Source of the DNA: Candidatus Sulfotelmatobacter sp.
GTDB lineage: Bacteria > Acidobacteriota > Terriglobia > Terriglobales > Acidobacteriaceae
Direction: 5' to 3'
DNA: 9,072 nucleotides
Assembly: GCA_030044775.1 (NCBI GenBank)
Contig: JASICF010000244.1
Location: 1-9,072 of the forward strand
A program made the translations under genes and the position numbers. This document shows, piece after piece, positions 1 to 7,034 of the stretch; position 1 is the first letter of the stretch, and the number at the start of each line of letters is the position of its first letter. Below the pieces are notes generated by a model. That model did no database searches, was not told where the DNA came from, and was given only the letters and a program-made list of their open reading frames with translations.

Positions 1-1839
1 GCCAGCAACGCGCCCGGCCTGGGCACGACCATCGCTTCGAATGTAGATGTCACGACCGCGGACAAAAACCAGTACATCCTGGTCAACGTAACTTCAGCGG
101 TGCAGGCTTGGCTGAGTGGGAGCGAGGCGAACGACGGCATTGCGCTGGTTGCCAACAGCACGTTCAACGCCACGTTTGACAGCAAAGAGAACACGACCAC
201 GAGTCATCCGGCGGAGCTGGACATTGCCTATGCGGGCGGTGACGGGACGATCACGGGTGTCACCACGGCAAGCGGCAGCGGGCTGACCGGCGGCGGAACG
301 AGCGGGACGCTGGATCTATCGCTGACCAATGCGTGCGCGGCCACCCAGGTGTTGCAGTGGAACGGCAGCGCGTGGGTATGCTCATCCGCAGGTACGGGCA
401 CGATCACGGGAGTGACTGCGGGAACAGATCTGACCGGAGGCGGCACCAGCGGCAACGTAACTCTGAACCTGAATACGGCCAATGTACCGCTATTGGCGGC
501 GGCCAACACCTTCACCGGCAATCAGACGGTAAATGGGAACCTGAGCGCCACCGGAGTGGTCACGGGCAATAGCTACCAGATTGGAAGCAACCTCTTTGCC
601 TTCGGCTCGTATGGCAATGGAAATGCCTTCCTGGGATTCGCCGGTAATAGTCAGACCACCGGCATCGGCAACACCGCCAGCGGCTATGGGGCGCTCGAAC
701 AAAACGTCACCGGCTCCAACAACACCGCCATCGGCTACGAAGCGCTGGTGAACCTTAGCGGGTCCAACAACACGGCTCTAGGCAATGGGGCGGGTGAGTT
801 GGGCAATGACCAGACCTCGAACAACACGTTTGTGGGCGCTTACACTGGGACAGGAACAAGCAACGCTGTCAACAACGCAACGGCTATCGGAGCTAACGCC
901 CAGGTAAACGAAAGTAACGCCTTGGTGCTGGGCAGCATCAGCGGCGTGAACAATGCCACCGCCAGCACTAACGTTGGCATCGGAACCACCACACCGCAGG
1001 CAACCTTAGATGTCGCCGGTTACAACCTCGAAACCTTCATTGGCAATCCTGAGTGCGTCAGTGCTTTTGCTGGCATCGCCTTCGGCACGTCCGGATTTAA
1101 TAGCTGCCAGAATTACTCAATAGTAGGAGACGGCAGCAACACTTTTGTCGCCGCTCCCACCGGAAGTCTTGTTTTCCGCGTGAACAGCAACAACACCACC
1201 GCCATGACCATCGCTTCCAACGGCAATATCAGCATGTCCAGCGAGCTCAGCATATCCAGCAACGGCAACCTCATCGCCCTCAACCCTGCCGACGGTAATG
1301 TCCTCATCACCGGCAATCTCAGCGTCGGCGGCAATGTCAGCAAGGGTAGTGGCGATTTCAAGATTGACGATCCGCTCGACCCCGCGAACAAGTATCTATA
1401 CCACTCCTTCGTGGAATCGCCTGACATGATGAATATCTACAACGGCAATGTGGTTACCGATAAGTATGGCCGGGCTACAGTGGTGCTTCCCGAGTATTTC
1501 ACGGCGCTCAATCGCGATTTCCGTTATCAGCTCACCGTGCTCGGGCAATTCGCGCAGGCCATGGTGGCGAAGGAGATCCAGCACAATCGTTTCATGATTA
1601 AGACCAATCGGCCGGGCGTGAAGGTGTCTTGGCAGGTGACGGGCATCCGCCAAGATGCATACGCCAACGCGCACCGCATTCCAACCGAGGAAGAGAAACC
1701 GCCGCAGGAACGGGGAAGGTACCTGCACCCGGAACTGTTCGGAGCATCACAGGAGCAAGCGGTCGGCTATCGTCCGTCATTGCCGTCCACCGCGGCTGTT
1801 CGTACTCAAGTCGCTGCAGCGGCAAACGGCACGGAATAA
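1..1839 (+). CDS. Fibre-like secreted/surface protein, 5'-partial (DNRLRE-like end, YadA-head-like repeats, conserved C-terminal domain)
   Basis: The frame is open from base 1 to the TAA at 1837-1839 (612 codons), so the real start lies outside the window; the GTG at 100 is internal. Window codons 1-79 resemble the end of a DNRLRE-type carbohydrate/adhesion domain (YILVNVTSAVQAWL). Codons 80-110 and 131-160 hold two copies of a GTITGVT...LTGGGTSG...L.LN unit. Codons 221-265 carry Asn-rich repeats (GSNNTAIGYEAL, GSNNTALGNGAG) like the left-handed coils of YadA-type adhesin heads. NVGIGTTTPQATLDVAG (324-340) is a motif common in fibre and adhesin-like proteins. A last domain of about 130 residues (FKIDDPLDP at 453 through RGRYLHPELFG near 581) resembles the conserved C-terminal end seen in acidobacterial proteins of this type. 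No intramolecular chaperone (S74) motif was recognised. Probable role: exported, perhaps trimeric, surface or extracellular fibre. Domain names come from memory of family patterns; the cellular function is unknown. Confidence 0.85.
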   Translation, partial: ASNAPGLGTTIASNVDVTTADKNQYILVNVTSAVQAWLSGSEANDGIALVANSTFNATFDSKENTTTSHPAELDIAYAGGDGTITGVTTASGSGLTGGGTSGTLDLSLTNACAATQVLQWNGSAWVCSSAGTGTITGVTAGTDLTGGGTSGNVTLNLNTANVPLLAAANTFTGNQTVNGNLSATGVVTGNSYQIGSNLFAFGSYGNGNAFLGFAGNSQTTGIGNTASGYGALEQNVTGSNNTAIGYEALVNLSGSNNTALGNGAGELGNDQTSNNTFVGAYTGTGTSNAVNNATAIGANAQVNESNALVLGSISGVNNATASTNVGIGTTTPQATLDVAGYNLETFIGNPECVSAFAGIAFGTSGFNSCQNYSIVGDGSNTFVAAPTGSLVFRVNSNNTTAMTIASNGNISMSSELSISSNGNLIALNPADGNVLITGNLSVGGNVSKGSGDFKIDDPLDPANKYLYHSFVESPDMMNIYNGNVVTDKYGRATVVLPEYFTALNRDFRYQLTVLGQFAQAMVAKEIQHNRFMIKTNRPGVKVSWQVTGIRQDAYANAHRIPTEEEKPPQERGRYLHPELFGASQEQAVGYRPSLPSTAAVRTQVAAAANGTE

Positions 1840-1876
1840 AAGCGAACCTTTCACGGGAGCGAAGCCGTCCCGCTTT
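1839..1876 (+). terminator. Weak terminator-like hairpin after the fibre gene
   Basis: Directly after the stop codon, AAAGC (1839-1843) can pair with GCTTT (1872-1876), and inside it GGGA (1855-1858) with TCCC (1868-1871). The loop is wide and no T-run follows, so this is at best a poor intrinsic terminator. Confidence 0.18.
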
Positions 1877-2113
1877 CTCGAGGGACAGTAGATCTGTTCG
1901 GCCCACCAGTGGCGGAGCCGTTCCCGAGTTGCAAGCTGACGTCCAAACAAGACCAGTACACCGGGCGTGGGTCTTGGCGTGGCTGCCAAGTGGTTGTCAA
2001 AAGTGCCTCTCGCGATAATGCCGTTCCTCAAAGTCTCAATGATGCTGAAATTCCGGGGACACAAGTTCGGATGCGACCACTCCGACACGGAGACCTCGCG
2101 TGGCGGGTTATCT
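1877..2113. other. Spacer without a supported gene
   Basis: Several open frames cross this stretch on both strands, but none has a ribosome site, recognisable motif or balanced composition. A minus-strand frame continuing from 2163 stays open to 1777 and runs into the end of the fibre gene, so its lower half is not credible. No repeats or RNA gene are seen here. Confidence 0.5.
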
Positions 2114-2416
2114 TCATAATGAGCTGCCACGGCGATGCAGCTGTTGTCGGTGCTGTTTCCCACCGCGTTGAGGCCAATCCTCGGTAACGTACCAGTCCTT
2201 CTCTGGGTTTCCTGTCTTTTTGCTTAGTATCATCACTCGATACTCCAAGGTCGGTTTCGCGGGCTGCGGCGACTGCTGCGAAGGAGCTGCCAGGCCCGTC
2301 AGCGCGAGGGTCATGGCAAAAGCACGAATCGTTAGTCCTGCGGTTCTTATCGAGTCCCGAATTTTAGCCGAGTTTGAAACTTCAAGTGACGCTATCAGGC
2401 GAACACTCATTGACAT
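2114..2416 (-). CDS. Possible small secreted hypothetical protein
   Basis: This is a 100-codon ORF starting MSMSVRLIAS. A basic stretch (KIRDSIRTAGLTIR) precedes a hydrophobic run (AFAMTLALTGLAAPSQQ), which resembles a signal peptide with cleavage near the AAP. Starting instead at the ATG at 2314 would give a shorter leader. The following QSPQPAKPTLEYRVMILSKK looks like mature secreted protein, but the last 20 residues are basic and Gln/His-rich and look like out-of-frame sequence. From about 2175 leftward another frame (GLNAVGNSTDNSCIAVAAHY) reads more like protein, so a frameshift is possible. There is no clear Shine-Dalgarno. It lies in a 696-base spacer downstream of the kinase, with no family recognised. 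It could also be a chance ORF. Confidence 0.28.
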   Translation of the reverse strand: MSMSVRLIASLEVSNSAKIRDSIRTAGLTIRAFAMTLALTGLAAPSQQSPQPAKPTLEYRVMILSKKTGNPEKDWYVTEDWPQRGGKQHRQQLHRRGSSL

Positions 2417-2535
2417 CTGAGTCTCGCTGTCAGCAGATGGTTCTTCGCCACATCCTGTCGGCGGTTCGCAGTGACTGCGCGCCTAGCGAGCTTGCACTAA
2501 GTAAAGGAATATTAAAAGCAAAAGCTTCTCCATCA

Positions 2536-4983
2536 TCAGCCCTTGGCGCTGCTCGTAGCACGTGCCTTCGCAACAATCGCTTGGAATCTTGGATCACTAC
2601 GCAGGGATTTCAACTCCGGGTCGGCAGCAAGTTCGGTCGGCGAAATCAATCCCTGTTCAACGGCATGACTGAGATCAGCAAATGCTTCGTCCGCGTGGCC
2701 TCTAGCAGCCTCGGTGCAAGCAAAGTTGTACCACGCTTCGGCCACGGTAGCTGGTTGGTTGGTCTTCTCCGCTGTATCGATGACGTCGTGAAAAAGCTTT
2801 TCCGATTCCGCGTAACGTCCCTCACGGCTGAAGCCGAGCGCTTTAAATTCCATGCTCTGCAACGTAGAAGCGTGCGTGGGGCCGAGCACGCGCGTCTTGG
2901 CCTCGATCACCTGATCTTGCAGCTTGTCAGCTTCAGCGTAATGACCTTCTTTCGTAAGGGCCAGCGCAAGGTTCATCATGGCCCGCAATCTCTGCGGATG
3001 GTCCGGCCCAAGCACGTGCCCTTGTGCCTCGATTACATCGGTATAGATTCTGACGGCCTCCGTGTAACTGCCCTCTTCGTCCAGATTTTCTGCTGCATGC
3101 GACATGGAAAGCAGCGTCGCTGGATGATCCGGCCCCAGCGTTCGCCGCTGGGCGGCGATTAATTCGGCGTACATTTTGTCGGCCTCAGCGTATCGGCCCT
3201 GCGGGGTCATGATCTCAGCGAGTTCGGTGAGCGTGCCCAGCGTTTGAGGATCGTCCGGCCCAAGCACGCGTCGCTCGGCATCCAGCGCTTGGCGAAGCAG
3301 GGTTTCGGCTTCGCTGTGGCGACCTTCGTTTGTGTAGACGTACGCCAGACGGTCCATTGAGGCCAGCGTGTCCGGATCGTTGGGACCGAGGATTTGCCGC
3401 TGCGCTTCAAGGGTCTTTTGCTGCAGATTTTCCGCCTCACGGAAATGACCCTGAGCTCGATATAGCAGGGCGAGATAACTCTCGGTTGCCAGCATCTGGC
3501 GGCTTCGTTCACCAAACAACGAGCGTTCGATGGAGAGAGCTCGATCAGTTAGTTCCTGCGCCCGGCTGTATAGGCCCAAACCCGCGTAGGTCTGGGCCAT
3601 GGTTTCGATCAGTTGAGCTTGCAGTTCGGGATCCTTGCTTAGATTTGCACCAATTTGTTGCGATGCCCGGTCGAGAATTTCGCGGGCTGTGACGGCGTTG
3701 CCGCGCGCCTCGCTGGGATTCGGGACTTTGAAGATGCCCGTCATGAATCGCGAAATGCGATCCGCGCGGTCCCGTTGCTGCCGGATTTTCCTGACTTCAA
3801 TCGATTGCGCGACGCCAAAACCAATCAGCAGCACGAATCCCACGCAAGCCGCAACCACTCCCACTCGGTGCCGGCGGATATATTTTTGCGCCCGATAGCC
3901 GAATCTCGCCGGATGTGCCGATACCGGCGCGTTCCCTAGATAGCGATCGACGTCGGCAGCCAATTCCAGTGGCGTTGCATAGCGCCGGTTGCGATCTTTT
4001 TCCAGCGCCTTGAGAACGATGCAGTCGAGATCGCCTTTTACCTGCTTGACGAGCAAATCGGGCTGATTGCGGCGCTTTTCCGCCACTTCAGCTCGAGTAG
4101 CCGCATTCTGTTTGCGAATCTTTGTGCTGGGCTTCTGCGGGTCAACTTCCCGTAACTGCCGCAGTGCTTCGAAGACCGAGTCTGCCTTCCAGGGGGTTAC
4201 GTCGAGAGGCTGATCGCCGGTGAGCAAAACGTAGAGAACCACGCCCAACGAATAGACATCAGTACGGGTATCGATATCCGCAGAGGAATCGGCCTGCTCG
4301 GGGCTCATATATCCCGGCGTCCCGACCCAGTGCCCGGCGCGCGTCATGGTCTCTTCGAAGTCCGCACCAATAGCCTTGGCTAGTCCGAAGTCGATGATGC
4401 GCGGCATCGGCTTGCCATCGACCTCTGTGACCAGAATGTTGGGCGGTTTCAGGTCGCGATGAATGATCGCCTTCTGGTGCGCGTGCTGGACTCCTTCGCA
4501 GACTTTGATGAAGAGTTCCAGCCGTTGTTTGACATTCAGTCGTTTGTCGTCACAGTATTTCGTGATCGGCACGCCGGCCACGTACTCCATTACGAAATAT
4601 GGTTGGCCGTCGGGAGTGGCGCCGGCGTCGAAAACTTTCGCAATTGCCGGGTGGTCCATGATGGCTAGCGATTGCCGCTCCGATAGGAAGCGTTGCAAAC
4701 GCTCCTCATCGCAGACGCCGACCCGAATCAGTTTGAGCGCGACCTCCCGTTGCACCGGTGCGGTTTGCTCGGCCAGCCACACTTGCCCCATTCCGCCTTC
4801 GCCAAGACGGTGCAATAGTCTGTAGGGCCCAATGATCCTAGGGACAAGCGCTGCCGCGCTGCCGGCTGGTGCGGCATCGCTGCTGGCAGTCGCGTCGAGA
4901 TCTGGCCGCGATGTCGAAGTTGGCGAGATTGCCGCCCCGGGTTCGGGTGGGCTATCTTCTGCGCGGATACGATCTTGACTCAT
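2536..4983 (-). CDS. Membrane-anchored PknB-type Ser/Thr protein kinase with C-terminal TPR array
   Basis: The ATG at 4983 (MSQDRIRAED) gives 815 residues; a TTG start at 5070 would add 29 residues unlike the family and would read through the probable promoter. Residues 1-50 are a Pro/Ala/Ser-rich tail. The kinase domain (about 53-345) has the Gly loop GEGGMGQV (61-68), catalytic Lys84 in VALK, HRDLKPPN (175-182), DFG (198-200) and GTPGYMSPEQ (221-230), so it should be active. One TM helix (about 374-393) follows a basic segment, placing the kinase in the cytoplasm and the rest outside. Residues about 450-770 are TPRs of the kinesin-light-chain kind: LGPxxP/A starts at 532, 574, 616, 658 and 700, exactly 42 apart. 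The end (ADPELKSLRSDPRFQ) matches the usual close of such proteins. The array probably binds a partner or extracytoplasmic cue that controls the kinase. Substrates cannot be told from the sequence, and no cognate phosphatase lies nearby. Confidence 0.95.
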   Translation of the reverse strand: MSQDRIRAEDSPPEPGAAISPTSTSRPDLDATASSDAAPAGSAAALVPRIIGPYRLLHRLGEGGMGQVWLAEQTAPVQREVALKLIRVGVCDEERLQRFLSERQSLAIMDHPAIAKVFDAGATPDGQPYFVMEYVAGVPITKYCDDKRLNVKQRLELFIKVCEGVQHAHQKAIIHRDLKPPNILVTEVDGKPMPRIIDFGLAKAIGADFEETMTRAGHWVGTPGYMSPEQADSSADIDTRTDVYSLGVVLYVLLTGDQPLDVTPWKADSVFEALRQLREVDPQKPSTKIRKQNAATRAEVAEKRRNQPDLLVKQVKGDLDCIVLKALEKDRNRRYATPLELAADVDRYLGNAPVSAHPARFGYRAQKYIRRHRVGVVAACVGFVLLIGFGVAQSIEVRKIRQQRDRADRISRFMTGIFKVPNPSEARGNAVTAREILDRASQQIGANLSKDPELQAQLIETMAQTYAGLGLYSRAQELTDRALSIERSLFGERSRQMLATESYLALLYRAQGHFREAENLQQKTLEAQRQILGPNDPDTLASMDRLAYVYTNEGRHSEAETLLRQALDAERRVLGPDDPQTLGTLTELAEIMTPQGRYAEADKMYAELIAAQRRTLGPDHPATLLSMSHAAENLDEEGSYTEAVRIYTDVIEAQGHVLGPDHPQRLRAMMNLALALTKEGHYAEADKLQDQVIEAKTRVLGPTHASTLQSMEFKALGFSREGRYAESEKLFHDVIDTAEKTNQPATVAEAWYNFACTEAARGHADEAFADLSHAVEQGLISPTELAADPELKSLRSDPRFQAIVAKARATSSAKG

Positions 4984-4995
4984 GCGTATATCGGA

Positions 4996-5151
4996 ATGAA
5001 TCGAGAGAAAGCGCAGTTTAGCATGGACATGGACTATGTTAATTGCCGGTTCCTTGCAGCGAAAGATCAAGTGCTCTTTGCCCTTGCCAATGAGATCAAG
5101 TGTCTGAACAGCGCCAAGATCGAGGAACTCGATTTCGAAGCTTCGATCTAA
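4996..5151 (+). CDS. Possible small protein (51 codons), divergent from the kinase
   Basis: ATG at 4996 (MNREKAQFSMDMDYV) or 5023 leads to TAA at 5149-5151. The product is 51 or 42 residues with a plausible helical stretch (AAKDQVLFALANEIKCL) and a Glu/Asp-rich end; its codons look like those of the real genes. Against it: no good ribosome site (GAGAG at 5002-5006 is about 16 bases from the 5023 ATG), it overlaps the kinase promoter region, and the same frame is open further left inside the kinase gene. No family recognised. Confidence 0.2.
   Translation: MNREKAQFSMDMDYVNCRFLAAKDQVLFALANEIKCLNSAKIEELDFEASI
5015..5042 (-). promoter_or_regulatory. Candidate sigma70-type promoter for the kinase gene
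   Basis: On the minus strand TTAACA (5042-5037, 5 of 6 to TTGACA) is followed after 16 bases by TAAACT (5020-5015, 4 of 6 to TATAAT). Transcription would begin near 5008 and give a leader of about 25 bases before the ATG at 4983. This favours that start over the upstream TTG. No strong Shine-Dalgarno is visible. Visual match only. Confidence 0.35.
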
Positions 5152-5273
5152 GATTCAGACGTTTTGCCGGATGAGCCGATAGGTCGGGGCTGTCGAATTT
5201 CGCCAGAGCCGTCCGGAGCCGTGTCAACGCCAGGTTTTCCCCAGGCCAACGCACTCGCAAAAACCGAAAATCT

Positions 5274-5648
5274 TCATCCTGGAGAGAGGTAATTGCCGAC
5301 AGGCTCGGTTTTTCCGAGATTATTGAAATTTGTGCTCGCTGTTTTTCCGCCGAAGCTCGGAGTCAGTGAGTGTAAACAGGATTTATCGCCAACTAAGACA
5401 CATCCTCGGAACCGCAATACGACTGAAGCCAGGTGAAGGAATCGACGGTTGTAACTCGAAGGAATCAGGCGGCTCCTGCTATCGGCGCTCGCGAGTAGAG
5501 CCATCATTTCATCGAGCGTATCGCCACCATTTTTCGAGACGACAATCCATGCGCCAGCGGGACCAAAGGCAGCGGTTCGTATGTACCCGATGAAATTGTG
5601 ATACGCCCGCAGGAAGGATTTTACCCCGATAATCGAGAGTGCTATCAT
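5274..5648 (-). CDS. Hypothetical protein with FGPxGAWIVV motif, possibly a gene fragment
   Basis: This 124-codon ORF (ATG at 5648, TGA at the left end) fills an otherwise empty spacer. Residues about 20-50 include YIRTAAFGPAGAWIVVSKNG, which resembles the repeat unit FGPxGAWVV...NG of beta-propeller-like repeat proteins. After residue about 65 the resemblance stops; only one unit is present where such proteins carry several, so a remnant is likely. No Shine-Dalgarno precedes the ATG, and it starts only 23 bases from the divergent POTRA gene, inside that gene's probable promoter. The family match is from memory and tentative. No other gene competes on the opposite strand. Confidence 0.33.
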   Translation of the reverse strand: MIALSIIGVKSFLRAYHNFIGYIRTAAFGPAGAWIVVSKNGGDTLDEMMALLASADSRSRLIPSSYNRRFLHLASVVLRFRGCVLVGDKSCLHSLTPSFGGKTASTNFNNLGKTEPVGNYLSPG

Positions 5649-5663
5649 CCGCTGAAGCGGAAG
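5620..5663 (+). promoter_or_regulatory. Candidate promoter and ribosome site for the POTRA gene
   Basis: TTTACC (5620-5625, 4 of 6) and TATCAT (5643-5648, 5 of 6) are 17 bases apart, placing the transcript start near 5655. GGAAG at 5659-5663 lies 8 bases before the GTG at 5672. The set agrees with a GTG start at 5672 and argues against the GTG at 5639, which would lie upstream of the transcript start. Visual match only. Confidence 0.35.
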
Positions 5664-5671
5664 TGAAAGTT

Positions 5672-6262
5672 GTGCTTAAACCTTTGATTGTTTCCACCGT
5701 GTCGGTGCTCGCAGTACTCCCTCCATTTGTCGTGGCTCAAGATTACTGCAAGAAACAGTTCGTGGTTTCGCAAGTAAACTTGCAAACGGAGAACGGACTT
5801 GCGACCTCGGAGCAAGCGGCGGTGCGAGCAAGGCTGATTGGTCTCTGTTTCGATAGTGAGGAGACGGGCGAATTTCGTCATCAGGTCTTGGTTGCGCTTT
5901 ACGATTTTGGGTATCTCGACGCGACCGTTTCTGAACCCTCGATCACTGTGTCCGACTCCAGTCGGCTACCGGAGTCCGTCTCACTAGATGTTGAATTCGA
6001 TGAAGGCGTGCACTACTGGGTGCGCGAGGTCGTTGTAGTTGGCAACCGAGAGGTTCCCGCCGACCAGGCCTTTTCCGTCTCGCAGATTCGACTCGGAGAT
6101 TTTCTCGACATGGTTAAAGTTCAACAGACGGTAGAGGCAATTCGTAGACTTTACGCGGCCAACGGGTATAGCAAAGCATCGATTGCTCCTAGCGTTCGAC
6201 GCAGTGATGGCCATAGCCTATGCGTTACTTTCGCAGTGATGGAAGGGCCACGATCCCCCTAG
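5672..6262 (+). CDS. Secreted stand-alone POTRA-domain protein (no beta-barrel)
   Basis: The GTG at 5672 gives 196 residues starting with a textbook signal peptide (LKPLIVSTVSVLAVLPPFVVA, cleavage before Gln23). The frame extends upstream to a GTG at 5639, but that adds a charged stretch ahead of the leader. Residues 113-191 fit a POTRA fold: VREVVVVGNREVPADQAF, then RLGDFLDMVKVQQTVEAIRRLY, then AANGYSKASIAPSV and finally VTFAVMEG, the usual strand-helix-helix-strand-strand signature ending in EG. Residues about 30-112 look like a more divergent POTRA (FRHQVLVALYDFGYLDATV, then VSLDVEFDEG). In BamA and other Omp85 proteins POTRA domains precede a 16-strand barrel; here the gene stops right after the second POTRA. 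It should be a soluble periplasmic protein, perhaps binding unfolded outer-membrane proteins or a barrel partner. Cysteines at 26, 59 and 184 could form a disulfide. Function inferred only. Confidence 0.82.
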   Translation: MLKPLIVSTVSVLAVLPPFVVAQDYCKKQFVVSQVNLQTENGLATSEQAAVRARLIGLCFDSEETGEFRHQVLVALYDFGYLDATVSEPSITVSDSSRLPESVSLDVEFDEGVHYWVREVVVVGNREVPADQAFSVSQIRLGDFLDMVKVQQTVEAIRRLYAANGYSKASIAPSVRRSDGHSLCVTFAVMEGPRSP

Positions 6263-6635
6263 CCCGTCTAGCATCCGCAAGTGCCGAAATCAGGCGTTGA
6301 CACTCGAAACTATCGACCAGCCACACTGGCCGGCAACCGACGCAGAATCGACGCCGGCGTTCCTTGACTTCAAGCTGGTTTTCAAATCTACAGAAGAACC
6401 AGAATTTCGCGGTGATGGGCACCGAAGCTAACGGTAAATATTACCCTTCTTGAAATAAGCACATCGGCACACACCCGTGCCTTAGGTTTCTTGTCCGTAA
6501 TCTGGGCTATGCCTCATCTCGTCTGCCCCTAAACGTGTCCGAAGTCCCGAAATCGGTTCCGCCTGACCATAGTTCTCCTTGCTCGATTTGCGGATGCAGC
6601 ACAGGAACTTCGCTTGGCAAATCGAACACATGATG
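6263..6635. other. Spacer without a supported gene
   Basis: Short ORFs occur on both strands but have skewed, Arg/Cys-rich products with no recognisable motif. GCCGGC occurs twice, 18 bases apart (near 6328-6360), and could form a loop, but no T-run follows. I see no RNA gene, insertion sequence or recombinase. Confidence 0.5.
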
Positions 6636-7034
6636 TCAATTGGGAATCGTAGGGTTGGGATGTATTCGAATACTGGGATGCATCTGTCTCAAATGGCGCA
6701 GGCAGTCTGAACTCACGTTGCTCTGAACCAAGTTCACATACTCCGGCTTCAGCCGACAAGCAAGTTCCTCTGCAAGGTTGTCATCCACCGGCATTCGGAT
6801 CAAAGAAAGGGCTCTCACTTTTTCCAATTACGATTCGGTTGAGAGCAATTTCGTTTCATTCACCCGGTCGACTGCAAATCGTAAGAATGCCAGAGTACCC
6901 GTTTGCCGCGCTATCTTGTCGCCATACACCCATCTCTCGGCTTCTTCTATTAAGCTTTTCCATTGTGGATACGTTGCTTTGGCAGCTCTTCCAACTTTGC
7001 AGTCAAGGCTTGCGCTGGATTCAATCTCGCTCAG
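6636..7034 (-). pseudogene. Broken gene with leucine-rich-repeat-like end; one in-frame stop, no start codon
   Basis: Reading the minus strand from 7034, one frame stays open for 68 codons to a TAA at 6830-6828 and continues in the same frame (TTG at 6827) for 63 more codons to a TGA at 6638-6636. Both halves read like protein: AKATYPQWKSLIEEAERWV and LAFLRFAVDRVNETKLLS before the stop, then LSLIRMPVDDNLAEELACRL and VNLVQSNVSSDCLRHLRQMH after it. The last part follows the bacterial LRR pattern LxLxxTxVTDxGLxxLxxxxPxxxI. No ATG, GTG or TTG begins the upstream half except an internal GTG, so it looks like the tail of a lost gene with a nonsense mutation. It starts 13 bases inside the end of the LysE-like gene on the same strand. 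The second half could alternatively be a short gene of its own (ATG at 6794). LRR assignment is tentative. Confidence 0.38.

Noticed and set aside
228..1728. Several minus-strand ORFs opposite the fibre gene
   Set aside because: They are antisense readings of the repetitive coding sequence, giving Pro/Val or Leu-rich products with no motifs.
2374..3939. Plus-strand ORFs opposite the kinase gene
   Set aside because: They lie antisense to a well-supported domain-rich gene and have no recognisable domains.
4984..5070. TTG start at 5070 adding 29 residues to the kinase
   Set aside because: The extra residues do not resemble kinase N-termini and would run through the best promoter candidate.
5639..5671. 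Upstream GTG start (5639) for the POTRA gene
   Set aside because: It adds 11 charged residues ahead of a complete signal peptide, lies upstream of the likely transcript start, and the GTG at 5672 has a GGAAG at good spacing.
6500..6632. Plus-strand frame with a CSICGC cysteine cluster
   Set aside because: It is a short frame without a start signal and a single Cys motif, which can arise by chance.
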